A stretch of DNA of 64,000 bases from Helicobacter burdigaliensis (lineage in GTDB: Bacteria > Campylobacterota > Campylobacteria > Campylobacterales > Helicobacteraceae). The first letter of the stretch is position 1. Each line of letters opens with the position of its first letter. Positions 43,901 through 53,982 of this stretch are shown piece after piece. Below the pieces are notes generated by a model. The model was not told the DNA's origin and made no database searches. It saw only the letters and a program-made list of their open reading frames with translations. The DNA lies in assembly GCF_003670295.1 (NCBI RefSeq), contig NZ_QXJG01000002.1:117104-181103 (forward strand), given 5' to 3'. A program made the translations under genes and the position numbers.

Positions 43901-45220
43901 TTATTCATGAGGGTGTGTGATTTTATCGCGTAAGATGAAGAAAAGACTGCCCAAAATTCCAGCAGTGAGTGAGGCGATTAAAATAGATATTTTTGCTACA
44001 TCAGTAGCTTCAAGTGCATGCTCTCCACTAAATGCTAAGTTAGTTACAAAAATAGACATTGTAAATCCAATCCCGCCTAAAGCACCTGCTCCAAAAACTT
44101 CTACCCAAGTCATACCCTTAGGTCTTGCTGCAATGCCTAGCTTTTCTGCTAAGAATGTGAAAGTGAAAATTCCAAGTGGTTTTCCAAGAACAAGTCCGCA
44201 TAAAATCCCTAAAAATACATGATCAATGTTGAAATTAATATTATCCCCTATGGTTACCCCTGCATTTGCAAAGGCAAAAATAGGCATAATCAAAAAGCTA
44301 GAATAAGGAGCTAGTGCGTGTTCTAGCCTTATGAGTGGATTTTGCACATCAGCTTTGTGTTTTGCAAAGTGATGTAAAGCTTCTAGTTGCTCATTTTGTA
44401 GAAGAACATTTTCTTTGTTTTTTTCTGCTTCTTGAAAGTGTCCTATGACAAGCTTGGCTTTTTCCATAAAAGATAATGTGTCAATTTTAGGAGTTACAGG
44501 AATAGTAAAGGCTAAAACTACTGCTGCAATGGTTGCATGGATTCCACAATTATGCACTGCAATCCACAAAAACACACCTAAAATCATATAAGGAGTAAGG
44601 CATTTAACTCCCATTTTATTTAAAAGGATTAAAACACATACGATTCCTGCTGCAACAGCCAACCACCAAAAAGATAAACCGCTACTATAAAAAAGAGCAA
44701 TTACAATGATAGCACCTAAATCATCTGCCACTGCTAAAGAAACCAAAAACACCTTCACAGAAATAGAAACTCTTTTGCCTAAAGTAGCTAAAACCCCTAA
44801 TGCAAAGGCAATATCTGTTGCCATAGGAATCCCAAAACCATGCTCTGAAGGAGTTCCCATATTGAGTGCATAATAAATAATTCCAGGCCCTATCATACCT
44901 CCAAGTGCTGCAATCACAGGCAAAGCTGCTCTTTTAAATCCTGCAAGTTCACCAAATAGAACTTCGCGTTTAATCTCTAAGCCCACAACTAAAAAGAAAA
45001 AAGCCATCAAAACATCATTAATCCAATGCTCTAAACTCATTCCTATGAAAGTTCCATTAATATCAAAGCCTACTTTGCTTTTCCAAAGGTTTGCATAACC
45101 CTCTGCCAAAGGAGAGTTTGCAACAATCATCGCTAAAATCGCACAACAAAGCAACAAAACACCCGCAAAAGATTCACTTTTTGCAAATTTCTTCATTGCT
45201 ATAACAAATTGATTTTCCAT
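43901..45220 (-). CDS. nhaA: Na+/H+ antiporter NhaA
   Basis: The 439-residue inner-membrane antiporter has about 12 hydrophobic segments and the paired aspartates of the NhaA ion site in VAVADDLGAIIVIALFY (near 165). It exports sodium in exchange for protons at alkaline pH. A long hydrophilic loop in the middle (about 255-300, KENVLLQNEQLEALHHF) is longer than in E. coli, as in other Helicobacter NhaA. The start ATG has GGAGG upstream; the gene follows addA directly. Confidence 0.95.
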   Translation of the reverse strand: MENQFVIAMKKFAKSESFAGVLLLCCAILAMIVANSPLAEGYANLWKSKVGFDINGTFIGMSLEHWINDVLMAFFFLVVGLEIKREVLFGELAGFKRAALPVIAALGGMIGPGIIYYALNMGTPSEHGFGIPMATDIAFALGVLATLGKRVSISVKVFLVSLAVADDLGAIIVIALFYSSGLSFWWLAVAAGIVCVLILLNKMGVKCLTPYMILGVFLWIAVHNCGIHATIAAVVLAFTIPVTPKIDTLSFMEKAKLVIGHFQEAEKNKENVLLQNEQLEALHHFAKHKADVQNPLIRLEHALAPYSSFLIMPIFAFANAGVTIGDNINFNIDHVFLGILCGLVLGKPLGIFTFTFLAEKLGIAARPKGMTWVEVFGAGALGGIGFTMSIFVTNLAFSGEHALEATDVAKISILIASLTAGILGSLFFILRDKITHPHE

Positions 45221-47998
45221 TTAGTTACCTCCTTGCATAATTTCTATCCATTCTCCCTTGCCTTCTGTATAGAAGAGATAGCCATATACAGGCTTATTTA
45301 GGAATTTTTCTACACATTTTATGTATTCTTTCATTTGTTCTTGATAAGCTGGGCTTTTAGAACCGCTTTTATAATCAACAACAAATGCTTCTTTGGCATT
45401 TTCTATGAGAATATCCAATCTTTTTTGCCTTCCTTCTATTAAAAAGGGAACTTCACATTTTACACTACCTTTGGCTAAAATTTCTTTAAATTTAGGGTAA
45501 TTTAAAGATATATTGCATTTATTTATAATATTATTTATGCTTTCTTCTTTTAAATAAAAACCCATTTTATTTAAAAGAATATTTTTTAAAATAGTATCTT
45601 CTAGCTTGCATTTTAGTTTTTGCTCCATAGCATAATGGAATGCAATCCCATAATATAAAGATTCTAAATTGCCTTTTGGTTTTGGTTTTTCTATGATTTG
45701 CATTTTGGTTTGCCTACCTAAATCTTGTGAAAAAATTTTTGTAAATTCTTCTTTTTTATTTGGGTGGCAAGGGGCAGGAGATGAAAAACTTTTTTGTTGA
45801 TATTCTAAGATGGCTTCTTGTAAATCCCCTATTTTTTGTGTTTGTATCGCTAGCGTATCAAAAATACTTTTTTCTTCGTTTTTTAGTATATGCATTGTAT
45901 TTTTAGCACGCGTTAATCCTACATAAAGTTGATTTTTTAGTTCCCTATCTATAAGATTTTTTTCTTTTTCAATAGCAGTTTTGTAATGTGTGTCAAGATG
46001 TTCTCTTAAAGGATTTGAAAGCTTATAGATTCTTTTGATTTCTATCCCATTATCTTTGAATTCAAAAAATAATTTTCCTCTTTTGTTTGTGGGTTTTGTG
46101 CTTCTATCTAATAAGATAATATTTTCAAACTCTAATCCTTTAGATTTGTGGATTGTCATTATTCTAATACCTGAAAAATCGCTAGAAACAATATCAGCCT
46201 CCAGCCTTTCCACTTCTTCTAAAAGCTCTTTTATGTTGGTGAAGTTTAAGCTGTATTCTAAAAATTTCTTAGCACTTAGGCTTGCAATTTTGTATTGCTC
46301 CATGATTTTTAGAAGTTTTATAGAGGGTTCTTTGTGCTTTAAAAAGAGGGGTAATTCTTGTGTTTTTAAACCCAAAAGCATAAAAAATTCTTCTTTAAAA
46401 AGAGGATTATTACTCTCACAAAAATGTAAATATTCAATCAAAGCACGCACTTCATTGTGTTTTATAAGTTTTGTGCTTGTGTCCATTACTACTTTTAAGT
46501 CTTTTTCTTGCAAGAAAGTTGCAGTTTCTACCACAGCCTTATTGTCAAAAACCAAAAGAGCAATTTCTTCTTCTTTTGCTCCTTTTTTTAATAAATCTTG
46601 TAAGATTAAAAATGCAGATTCTTTTAGATTTTGTGTTTGTGTGATATTTACAAAACCTTTTAGAGTGCTTTTTGCAATCTGTGGGATAAAACCTGTAATT
46701 TTTTGTGAAAATACAGCATTGATAAAATCTACAATATTTTTTGCACTGCGATAGTTTGTATCCATATATTCTTTTTGCATAGAGCTTGATGCAATTTCAA
46801 ATAGGTTTGGATTCCCTCCTCTAAAACGATAGATAGATTGCTTAATATCACCTACATAAAAAAAGCTTCTTAGAAAATTTTTTGTGCCAACCCCTGCTTT
46901 AATTTCATCAATAAGGGGTTTTAGGATTTCATATTGTAAAATGCTTGTATCTTGAAATTCATCGATTAAAATATGGCTAAGAGTGCTATCAAGCCTAAAA
47001 TAAAGAAAATCTTGAGAGATTTTTTCTTTATATAAAAGCTCATAAACTTTTTTAGAAACCAGCTCAAAGCTTAGAAAATTTTGTTTTTGAAAATAAAGTT
47101 CTTTTGCCTTTAAATAGAGATTTAAAAATGTATAAGTTTCTTGTAGATACTGCTTTTCTTCAAGAGTAAAAATCTCCACAAGACAATCTTTTAAATTTTG
47201 AAAATTTTGAGAATCAAAAGAAATTTTTGAAAATCCTCTAAATTTATCTAAACTCTCTTTAGTAAGCCAAGTTTTGCCTTTGTTTAGCATTTCTTCAAAG
47301 CTATCAAATTCTAATGCAGAATGGAGGGATTCTTTTTGTGTTAGATAATCCTCTTGTATTTTTTTACCGCAAATGAGTGCTTTTTCTTTGAGTTCTATTA
47401 AAGATTGATTGTCACATTGCGGGTTAAAAAGAGAGGGGGTTAATGATTCTAAAAAAGAATCTAAATAAGCACACAAGGATAAAAGAGATTCTAAATCCTG
47501 TGTATTTTGATACATAAAATGAATGGCTTTATTGAAATAAAGTGAATTTAAAGAAGTATTTTCCAAAAGTTCTAAAAATAAATTTGCAATTTCTTCATCG
47601 TTTTGCGAGGCAATTTTAAAATTATTTTTTACTCCAACATACCAGCAAAAATTTTTTAAAATCCTACCAAAAAAAGCATCAATGGTAGTGATTTTCAAAT
47701 CTTCTTTTAAGAAGTTATGATAGATTTGCACAATCTTTTCTTCTATTTCTTTAGGATTATTTATGGTAATAAACTCAAGTTTTTTTATATATTCTATATC
47801 ATTTTTATGATTATAAATTTCTTGTATTTGATGAATGATTCTTTCTTCCATCTCTTTGGCAGCTTTTTTAGTAAAGGTGAGCGTAAGAATAGAAGAGGGC
47901 TTTGCACCTAAAAATAATAATTCTAAATACCGCATAACAAGACGATAGGTTTTACCGCTTCCAGCACTTGCACTAAGGCACAATAGAGCATTTTTCAT
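45221..47998 (-). CDS. addA: RecB-like helicase-nuclease AddA
   Basis: A 925-residue UvrD-like helicase with a C-terminal nuclease domain, the A subunit of AddAB, which processes double-strand breaks for RecA. Walker A SAGSGKT is at 11-17, DEFQD (Walker B) near 352-356, MTIHKSKGLEF near 640, VGLTRAK near 720, and the nuclease motif VVDYKSGSK near 885. Length is normal for this phylum. addB is not adjacent. nhaA begins at the next base. The same pair is found in H. pylori. Confidence 0.94.
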   Translation of the reverse strand: MKNALLCLSASAGSGKTYRLVMRYLELLFLGAKPSSILTLTFTKKAAKEMEERIIHQIQEIYNHKNDIEYIKKLEFITINNPKEIEEKIVQIYHNFLKEDLKITTIDAFFGRILKNFCWYVGVKNNFKIASQNDEEIANLFLELLENTSLNSLYFNKAIHFMYQNTQDLESLLSLCAYLDSFLESLTPSLFNPQCDNQSLIELKEKALICGKKIQEDYLTQKESLHSALEFDSFEEMLNKGKTWLTKESLDKFRGFSKISFDSQNFQNLKDCLVEIFTLEEKQYLQETYTFLNLYLKAKELYFQKQNFLSFELVSKKVYELLYKEKISQDFLYFRLDSTLSHILIDEFQDTSILQYEILKPLIDEIKAGVGTKNFLRSFFYVGDIKQSIYRFRGGNPNLFEIASSSMQKEYMDTNYRSAKNIVDFINAVFSQKITGFIPQIAKSTLKGFVNITQTQNLKESAFLILQDLLKKGAKEEEIALLVFDNKAVVETATFLQEKDLKVVMDTSTKLIKHNEVRALIEYLHFCESNNPLFKEEFFMLLGLKTQELPLFLKHKEPSIKLLKIMEQYKIASLSAKKFLEYSLNFTNIKELLEEVERLEADIVSSDFSGIRIMTIHKSKGLEFENIILLDRSTKPTNKRGKLFFEFKDNGIEIKRIYKLSNPLREHLDTHYKTAIEKEKNLIDRELKNQLYVGLTRAKNTMHILKNEEKSIFDTLAIQTQKIGDLQEAILEYQQKSFSSPAPCHPNKKEEFTKIFSQDLGRQTKMQIIEKPKPKGNLESLYYGIAFHYAMEQKLKCKLEDTILKNILLNKMGFYLKEESINNIINKCNISLNYPKFKEILAKGSVKCEVPFLIEGRQKRLDILIENAKEAFVVDYKSGSKSPAYQEQMKEYIKCVEKFLNKPVYGYLFYTEGKGEWIEIMQGGN

Positions 47999-48048
47999 AA
48001 TTTTCCTAAATAAAAAAGTTTTAGAAATTATAGCAGAAATATTTAAAA

Positions 48049-48083
48049 CTTGATTGACATAAGCTAAACTTTTATAATATAAT
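48049..48083 (+). promoter_or_regulatory. cbpA-hspR promoter with HAIR-like HspR site
   Basis: TTGACA 48054-48059 and TATAAT 48078-48083 are 18 bases apart, a near-consensus vegetative promoter. Overlapping the -35 box, CTTGATT-N7-GCTAAAC (48049-48069) matches the HspR operator CTTGAGT-N7-ACTCAAG at 6 of 7 left and 4 of 7 right positions with the correct spacing. Autorepression by the downstream hspR product is inferred. Confidence 0.5.
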
Positions 48084-48131
48084 TTGTATTAGATTAATAG
48101 TTAAATTTTTAAAATAAAAGGTTAGTTAAAA

Positions 48132-49010
48132 ATGTCAAAAAGTTTATACGATACTCTTGAAGTTTCTCCTAATGCAAGTGCAGATGAGATTAAAAAATCC
48201 TATCGCCGTTTAGCAAGAAAATATCACCCAGATATTAATAAAGAAAAAGATGCGGAGGAAAAATTTAAAGAAATTAATGCAGCTTATGAGATTTTAAGTG
48301 ATGAAAAAAAGCGAAAACAATACGATCAATTTGGCGATTCTATGTTTGGCGGACAGAATTTTCATGATTTTGCAAGAGGACAGGGCAATGTCAATTTGGA
48401 TGATATATTAAGTCAAATTTTTGGAGGAGGAGGTGGATTCTCCCAAGGGTTTGGGGGTGGATTTACAGGAGGCTTTAGCGAGGGATTTAATCCTTTTGGT
48501 GGAGGCTTTAGAAGTGCAAATTTAGATATTAATGCAAGCATTACTATCCCTTTTACAACCGCAATTTTAGGGGGAACTCATAGTGTGAATATAGAAGGAA
48601 ATCACTATGATGTAAAAATACCAGCAGGCATTAAAGATGGAGGGACTTTACGCCTAAGAGGTAAGGGCAGAAGTGCAGGGGGACAGAGTGGAGATATGCT
48701 TTTAAAAGTTAACATAGCACCCCACCCTGAATATTCCAAAGAGGGAAACAATCTTACAAAAAGCTTTGATTTGCCTCTAAAAACAGCACTTTTTGGAGGA
48801 AAAGTGGAAGTAGAAACACTCTATAAGACACTTACTCTAAAAGTTCCCAAAAATACTAAAAATAAACAAAGATTTAGAGTAAAAGAGCTGGGTGCTTATG
48901 ATAGGAAAAGTGGGGTAAAGGGAGATTTGTTCTTGGAAGCAAATGTGATTTTGCCTGATGTAGATAGTTTGTCACAAGAATTAAAAAATGCTTTAGAACA
49001 ATATTTATAA
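48132..49010 (+). CDS. cbpA: Curved DNA-binding/DnaJ-like co-chaperone CbpA
   Basis: The 292-residue J-protein has the J-domain at 4-68 with HPD at 32-34, a glycine/phenylalanine-rich linker (about 75-135) and two beta-rich client-binding domains; the DnaJ zinc finger is absent, so it is type II. It helps DnaK fold proteins. The next gene is its repressor HspR, spaced 9 bases. The order matches H. pylori. Confidence 0.94.
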   Translation: MSKSLYDTLEVSPNASADEIKKSYRRLARKYHPDINKEKDAEEKFKEINAAYEILSDEKKRKQYDQFGDSMFGGQNFHDFARGQGNVNLDDILSQIFGGGGGFSQGFGGGFTGGFSEGFNPFGGGFRSANLDINASITIPFTTAILGGTHSVNIEGNHYDVKIPAGIKDGGTLRLRGKGRSAGGQSGDMLLKVNIAPHPEYSKEGNNLTKSFDLPLKTALFGGKVEVETLYKTLTLKVPKNTKNKQRFRVKELGAYDRKSGVKGDLFLEANVILPDVDSLSQELKNALEQYL

Positions 49011-49019
49011 GGAGAGAAA

Positions 49020-49385
49020 ATGTATAGCTATGATGAACCTGTCTATCTTATTAGTGTTGTTGCAAAGATTTTGTCTATCCATCCACAAACACTTAGACAA
49101 TACGAAAGAGAGGGGCTAGTAGAGCCTGGACGCACCGATGGCAAAATGCGTCTTTATTCTCAAAGGGATATTGATAAGATTAAAACCATTTTGCGTCTTA
49201 CGCGGGATTTAGGGGTGAATTTAGCAGGGGTAGATATTATCTTGCGACTTAAAGATCGCCTAGATGAGCAGGATAAAGAAATTGAAAATCTTTTGATGGA
49301 CTTAGAAAAATTTAAAAGCAATCAAAGTGGCAAGTCTATTATCAAAAAGCAAAGTTCTTATGAAGTGATTATTTATGAAAAATAA
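49020..49385 (+). CDS. hspR: Heat-shock repressor HspR (MerR family)
   Basis: The 121-residue regulator has an N-terminal MerR winged helix (about 8-75; ISVVAKILSIHPQTLRQYEREG) and a coiled coil. In Helicobacter HspR represses groESL, hrcA-grpE-dnaK and its own cbpA operon, often with the chaperones as co-repressors. The start ATG follows AAGGAG. Confidence 0.95.
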   Translation: MYSYDEPVYLISVVAKILSIHPQTLRQYEREGLVEPGRTDGKMRLYSQRDIDKIKTILRLTRDLGVNLAGVDIILRLKDRLDEQDKEIENLLMDLEKFKSNQSGKSIIKKQSSYEVIIYEK

Positions 49386-49394
49386 AATCATTTT

Positions 49395-50204
49395 TTAAAG
49401 AATTTGTTGTTTAGGCTTTTTGATAATGCTTAAGAAAAAGCCTAAACTTGCAACCATAATAATGCTTGCTCCACTGCTTAGATTTAAAAAATAGCTCAAA
49501 AGCAATCCTAATAGGCAAAATACCATACTTAATAATGCACTTGCAAACATCATAGAGCCCAGTCTTTTTGTAAATTGTTCTGCTATAAAACAAGGAATAC
49601 TAAGGAGCGCAATCACTAAAATTAGTCCCACAGTGCGAATGGTGATTACAATACAAAAAGCAATCATAATCACCAAAAGATAATGAAAAAACTCTGTGGA
49701 TACACCTTTTAATTTAGCAAATTGAGAATCAAAGCTAATAGCTTCAAATTGTCGGTAAAAAACCATAACTAACAATAAAAATAAAATATCCACAATACCC
49801 ATAAGATATAAATCATAAAGTGAAATACCTAGAATACTCCCAAAAAGATAAGACATTAAGTCGCTTGTATAACCGCTTGAAAGATCAATTAAAATAATCC
49901 CAATCGCCATTCCTAAAGCCCAAATTACAGCAATGATATTGTCGCTTCTTTTTTCGTATTTTTTGGTAAGATAAGCCACGAGGATAGCTAAAAGTAGTGT
50001 AAAAAGGCTAGTGCTTAATAAAATAGGGATACCAAAATAAAAGGCTATTCCAATTCCACCAAAAGCTGCGTGGGTTATCCCGCCTGCCATAGAAAGAAGG
50101 CGATTTACCATAATTAAAGAACCTATAATCCCACATGCAATACTTACAAGAATAGCACCTATTAGGGCATGGATAAAAAAGTCATGTTGTAAGATTTCAA
50201 GCAT
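49395..50204 (-). CDS. znuB: Zinc/manganese ABC transporter permease ZnuB
   Basis: The inner-membrane channel of a metal-uptake ABC transporter, with about 8-9 hydrophobic helices and the family GGITHAAFGGIGI loop near 40. I start at ATG 50204 (MLEILQHDFF, 269 residues) because the further-upstream start would add residues inside znuC not seen in the family. It overlaps znuC by 8 bases. Zinc is the likely substrate given ZnuA. Confidence 0.88.
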   Translation of the reverse strand: MLEILQHDFFIHALIGAILVSIACGIIGSLIMVNRLLSMAGGITHAAFGGIGIAFYFGIPILLSTSLFTLLLAILVAYLTKKYEKRSDNIIAVIWALGMAIGIILIDLSSGYTSDLMSYLFGSILGISLYDLYLMGIVDILFLLLVMVFYRQFEAISFDSQFAKLKGVSTEFFHYLLVIMIAFCIVITIRTVGLILVIALLSIPCFIAEQFTKRLGSMMFASALLSMVFCLLGLLLSYFLNLSSGASIIMVASLGFFLSIIKKPKQQIL

Positions 50205-50976
50205 TGTGTTTGCCTTTGGGATAATTTTTTGGCTTAAGATTCTCTTCACATTCACATTGATTAAGACTTAATTCCACATCGCAAAAATGATTGTGTTCTT
50301 TTAGGAGGTGTTTTAAAAATTGTGATTTTTGGGTTTCTTGATGATTTGTATGTAGGGTTAGCTCTTTATTAAGATGGGCGATTTTGTTAGCATAAGCTAA
50401 GATAAGGTTGATATTGTGGCAAATGAGGATTATTCCTATGCCTTGATGGTGCAAGGTTTTTAAAAGTTCAAAGATTTGAATAGACATTTTAGAATCCACA
50501 CTTGCAGTGGGTTCATCTAGGATTAGAAGTTTGCATTCACTTACTAATGCTCTTGCTATAAATACGCGTTGAATCTGTCCTCCGCTTAAGTCTTGAATGC
50601 TTCTGTCCCAAAAATCTTGTAATTCAACTTTTTTAAGAGCATTTAATGCACTCTCTTTATCTTCTTTGCTGTAAAAACCAAATTTTTTTTTGTCGATTCT
50701 CCCCATAAGCACTACTTCTAAGACACGCAAAGGAAAATTTGGATTAGGGAGTGGATTTTGTGGGACATAGCCTATTTTATTCTTAGGGATAAAAAAAGAA
50801 AGGGGAACTTTTGCTTCTAAGATTCCTAAGATTAGTTTTATTAATGTAGATTTTCCACCCCCATTAGGCCCAATAATAGCCAAAAAATCCTTGCTATCAT
50901 AGTTAAGATTGATATTTTTTAAAACCAATTCTTCTTTATAAGAGTAGTTAAGATTGCAAATATCAAATAATTTCAT
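50197..50976 (-). CDS. znuC: Zinc ABC transporter ATPase ZnuC
   Basis: A 259-residue ATPase with Walker A GPNGGGKSTL near 36-45, signature LSGGQIQRV, and Walker B LLILDEPTASVD. The C-terminal 50 residues contain several histidine and cysteine residues (EHNHFCDVELSLNQCECEE), perhaps a metal-responsive tail. It overlaps the ends of both neighbours, as part of a znuA-znuC-znuB operon. Confidence 0.92.
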   Translation of the reverse strand: MKLFDICNLNYSYKEELVLKNINLNYDSKDFLAIIGPNGGGKSTLIKLILGILEAKVPLSFFIPKNKIGYVPQNPLPNPNFPLRVLEVVLMGRIDKKKFGFYSKEDKESALNALKKVELQDFWDRSIQDLSGGQIQRVFIARALVSECKLLILDEPTASVDSKMSIQIFELLKTLHHQGIGIILICHNINLILAYANKIAHLNKELTLHTNHQETQKSQFLKHLLKEHNHFCDVELSLNQCECEENLKPKNYPKGKHNA

Positions 50977-51800
50977 TTTAGACTATCTGCTAAGGATTGT
51001 GTGGTTTTTAAAAGCTCATTTTTCCAATCTCGTGATAAGTGATTGATTTGCACAACCTTTGCGTCCAATTCTTTTGCAAGTGTTTCTGTGGCATTTTTTG
51101 GAAATCCAGGTTGGACAAAAACTGCTTTAATATTATTTTCTTTTGCTTTTTTTATGAGTTCTAAGAGTTCTTTGGGCTTAGGTTCTTTGCCATTAATTTC
51201 TACGGGCAGTTGCACTAAATCATAAGCTTTTGCAAAATAACTCCAGCTAGGGTGATAAACAATAAATTGCCTAGTTTTTAAAGGGGTTAGAGTTGTTTTG
51301 ATATGGCTATCTAATGCTTCTAGTTCTTTAATAAAATTAAGGTAGTTTGCTTGATAAAATTCTTTGTTTTGAGGATATTTTTGGCTTAAAGCTTCTAAAA
51401 TATTTTTGGCTTGAATTTTGACGCAATTTGGATCTAACCAAGTGTGTGGATCAAAATGGTGGTGGGAATGATGATTGCTGGGGGATAAAAGAGTAATATT
51501 TGCATTTGTATCCACAAGGGTGAGGTTGGAAAAAAGATTTTGAAATTTATCTAACATTGTATTTTCAAAGTCCATATTTGCTCTAAAAAAGAGATCACTT
51601 TTGGAAAGTTTTAAAGCATCTTGTAGTTTAAAATCAAAATTATGCTCATCGCTATTGGGTGCAATTAAAATATTTATTTCCACGCTATCTTTTGCGATTT
51701 GCTTCACAAAATAAGCCTGAGGAGGAATGCTAACACTTACTATGGGTTTAGCTTCTAAAAAGCTCAAACAAAATAGTAAAAAAAATAAAAACTTATACAT
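50973..51800 (-). CDS. znuA: Zinc ABC transporter substrate-binding protein ZnuA
   Basis: The 275-residue periplasmic protein (signal peptide about 1-17) captures zinc for ZnuBC. A histidine-rich loop NHHSHHHFDPHTWLDPN near 108-124 and the later His in VYHPSWSYFAKAY and Glu/Asp residues form the family's metal site. The His-rich loop favours zinc over manganese. It is the first gene of the operon, and no metal-repressor box is recognised upstream. Confidence 0.92.
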   Translation of the reverse strand: MYKFLFFLLFCLSFLEAKPIVSVSIPPQAYFVKQIAKDSVEINILIAPNSDEHNFDFKLQDALKLSKSDLFFRANMDFENTMLDKFQNLFSNLTLVDTNANITLLSPSNHHSHHHFDPHTWLDPNCVKIQAKNILEALSQKYPQNKEFYQANYLNFIKELEALDSHIKTTLTPLKTRQFIVYHPSWSYFAKAYDLVQLPVEINGKEPKPKELLELIKKAKENNIKAVFVQPGFPKNATETLAKELDAKVVQINHLSRDWKNELLKTTQSLADSLK

Positions 51801-51878
51801 CCAAAAACCCCTTTAGAGTAAAATAAAATGGTTTAAAGAGTAGCAATTATATTTTTAAGAGCTTACTTTTTGCTTAAA

Positions 51879-53087
51879 TTAATTGCTAGTGCGGTAGCGG
51901 AATTGTCCTTTTTTGAATACCATTTCAAAACCGCCAATGCTAAAGAGCCATTTATTTTCAATGGTGTTTTTCATAAAAGCTGCCATTTCTCCTTTGAGTT
52001 TTTTACCATAGACAATTCCTACTCCATCTGTGTGTCCTATGGAACATACCGTACCTCTATGGTGGAATTTAAAATCTCTTTTAAAAGGTTTGTTAGAGAG
52101 TTTAGCCACAAATAAATCTGCAATGTAATCTCCCATTTGTGCTGCTAATTGTGCTGTGGGAGCATGGATTACATCTTTGCTTGTAGCAAGCGCACAATCG
52201 CCCACAGCATAAATGTTAGGAAAGGTTTCACATTGAAGTTGGGAATTTACAGGGATTCTTCCTTTTTTGTTGGGGATTTCACTTTTTTCTACAATATCGC
52301 TTCCTTTGACACCCGCACTCCAAATGATAGTATTGCCACATATTTCTAATTCTTTTCCATCTTTTTCTAAGAGGACTTTATTTTTCTTTATTTCTTTGAT
52401 ATTTCCGCCACAAATAATTTCTACACCGAGTTTTTGGAGCTTATCTTGTGCTACTTTTGCTAATTTTTGATCAAATACGGGTAAAATATGCTCAGATCTT
52501 CCTATGCATGTGATTTTAGGAATGCTTTTGTCTATCCCACAAATAAGACTTAATTCGTTAATTTGCGTGGCAAGTTCTGCTGCAAATTCAATACCGGTAA
52601 ATCCTGTTCCACAGATAATTGTATGGAGATCTTGAGGGTTTTTGGTATGCACAAATTCTTTAAACTTATTTTCTATGTTTTTAGAGAGTTTTAAAGAGGC
52701 ATTTAAAGAAGAGAGTTTAAAAGTATGCTCTTCAACCCCTTTAATGCCAAAACTATCGGGTTTAAAACCAAGCCCAATGATTAAATAATCATAAGTATAT
52801 TCGCCTCCATTTCCCACTACTTTGTTTTCATGGGGGAGAATTTTTAGAATCTTATCTTTAATAAAATGAACTTTTTTGGGATTGAGTATCTTTCTATAAT
52901 AGATTCTAGCTTTTCTAGCACTCAATGTGCCTATGGAAACTTTATGGAGTAGGGTTGTTTGATAATGATAGTCATGTTTGCTAATAAGAGTGATGTTAGC
53001 GGGTATTTTAAGTTTTCTTTGAAGTCCTAAGGCAGCTTTTAGCCCTCCATATCCTCCGCCAATGATTAAAATTTTTGGAGTTTGCAT
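51879..53087 (-). CDS. Type II NADH dehydrogenase-like flavoprotein
   Basis: A 402-residue NAD(P)/FAD-dependent oxidoreductase with GGGYGGLKAA near 11-20 for FAD, a second nucleotide site around GTGFTGIEFAAEL and YAVGDCA near 290. NDH-2 enzymes pass electrons from NADH to quinone without pumping. I start at ATG 53087 (MQTPKILI), since AGGAGA precedes it; the earlier ATG overlaps that ribosome site. Substrate (NADH, NADPH or sulfide) is not settled by sequence. Confidence 0.85.
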   Translation of the reverse strand: MQTPKILIIGGGYGGLKAALGLQRKLKIPANITLISKHDYHYQTTLLHKVSIGTLSARKARIYYRKILNPKKVHFIKDKILKILPHENKVVGNGGEYTYDYLIIGLGFKPDSFGIKGVEEHTFKLSSLNASLKLSKNIENKFKEFVHTKNPQDLHTIICGTGFTGIEFAAELATQINELSLICGIDKSIPKITCIGRSEHILPVFDQKLAKVAQDKLQKLGVEIICGGNIKEIKKNKVLLEKDGKELEICGNTIIWSAGVKGSDIVEKSEIPNKKGRIPVNSQLQCETFPNIYAVGDCALATSKDVIHAPTAQLAAQMGDYIADLFVAKLSNKPFKRDFKFHHRGTVCSIGHTDGVGIVYGKKLKGEMAAFMKNTIENKWLFSIGGFEMVFKKGQFRYRTSN

Positions 53088-53286
53088 TTTGTATCTCCTC
53101 ATTTTGGTTAAATCTTGTAAAAGAATTATAGAAAAAAAATCAAAAAATTAAAATAAAATTTAACCAAATGAAGATTATTTAAAGCATAATGGATCACTTT
53201 TTTGTGTATTTTATTCTTTTATCAAGAATATTTTAGATAAGGTTAGCCATAATTTTGATATTTTTTAAAGGTTTTAAGGAGATTTT

Positions 53287-53982
53287 ATGGAAAATCCCAC
53301 AATGAGTAGAAAAAGTATTGAAGTGGTGAGTAGGATTCTTTCTAAAAATGATGAAGAAGCCATAAAACTAAGAGAGTTTTATAAAAATAACAATATTTTT
53401 GCTATCAATCTTATGAGCTCCCCAGGAAGCGGTAAAACTACACTTTTAGAAAGCATTGCTAGAAAAAAATTACTCAACTTTAGCGTAGTAGAGGGGGATT
53501 TGCAGACAAATAGAGATGCACAAAGATTGTTAAATCTTGGTATAAATGCTTATCAAATCTCCACAGGAGATGCGTGCCATTTAGAAGCTTTAATGGTAAA
53601 AGAAGCTTTAGAGAAATTGCAAAAGAATGCACCTTTAGAAGAATATCTTTTTGTAGAAAATGTGGGGAATCTTGTGTGTCCTGCAAGCTATGATTTAGGG
53701 GCGAATCTAAATATTGTATTGCTATCAACTCCAGAAGGCGATGATAAGGTATTAAAGTATCCTACGATGTTTTTGTGTGCGGATGCGGTTGTGATTAGCA
53801 AATCAGATTTAATAGAGGTTTTTCAATTTAAAATAGAGCAAGTAAGAGAAGATTTGGATAAGCTTAAAAAAGAAATTCCACTTTTTGTGCTTTCTAACAA
53901 AGATGAAGAAAGTTTGAAGGAATTTTGTGAATTTTTAAAAACCAAAAAAGGAGAAAATTATGTGTCTAGCCATACCTTCTAA
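53287..53982 (+). CDS. hypB: Hydrogenase nickel incorporation GTPase HypB
   Basis: The 231-residue SIMIBI GTPase delivers nickel to [NiFe] hydrogenase. Walker A SSPGSGKTT near 44-52, the metal-binding cysteine/histidine in GDACHLEA, NVGNLVCPA, and the KSDL guanine specificity motif are visible. No polyhistidine storage tail. In H. pylori HypB and HypA also serve urease; a urease operon lies 2 kb away. AAGGAG precedes the ATG. It overlaps hypC by 23 bases. Confidence 0.95.
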   Translation: MENPTMSRKSIEVVSRILSKNDEEAIKLREFYKNNNIFAINLMSSPGSGKTTLLESIARKKLLNFSVVEGDLQTNRDAQRLLNLGINAYQISTGDACHLEALMVKEALEKLQKNAPLEEYLFVENVGNLVCPASYDLGANLNIVLLSTPEGDDKVLKYPTMFLCADAVVISKSDLIEVFQFKIEQVREDLDKLKKEIPLFVLSNKDEESLKEFCEFLKTKKGENYVSSHTF

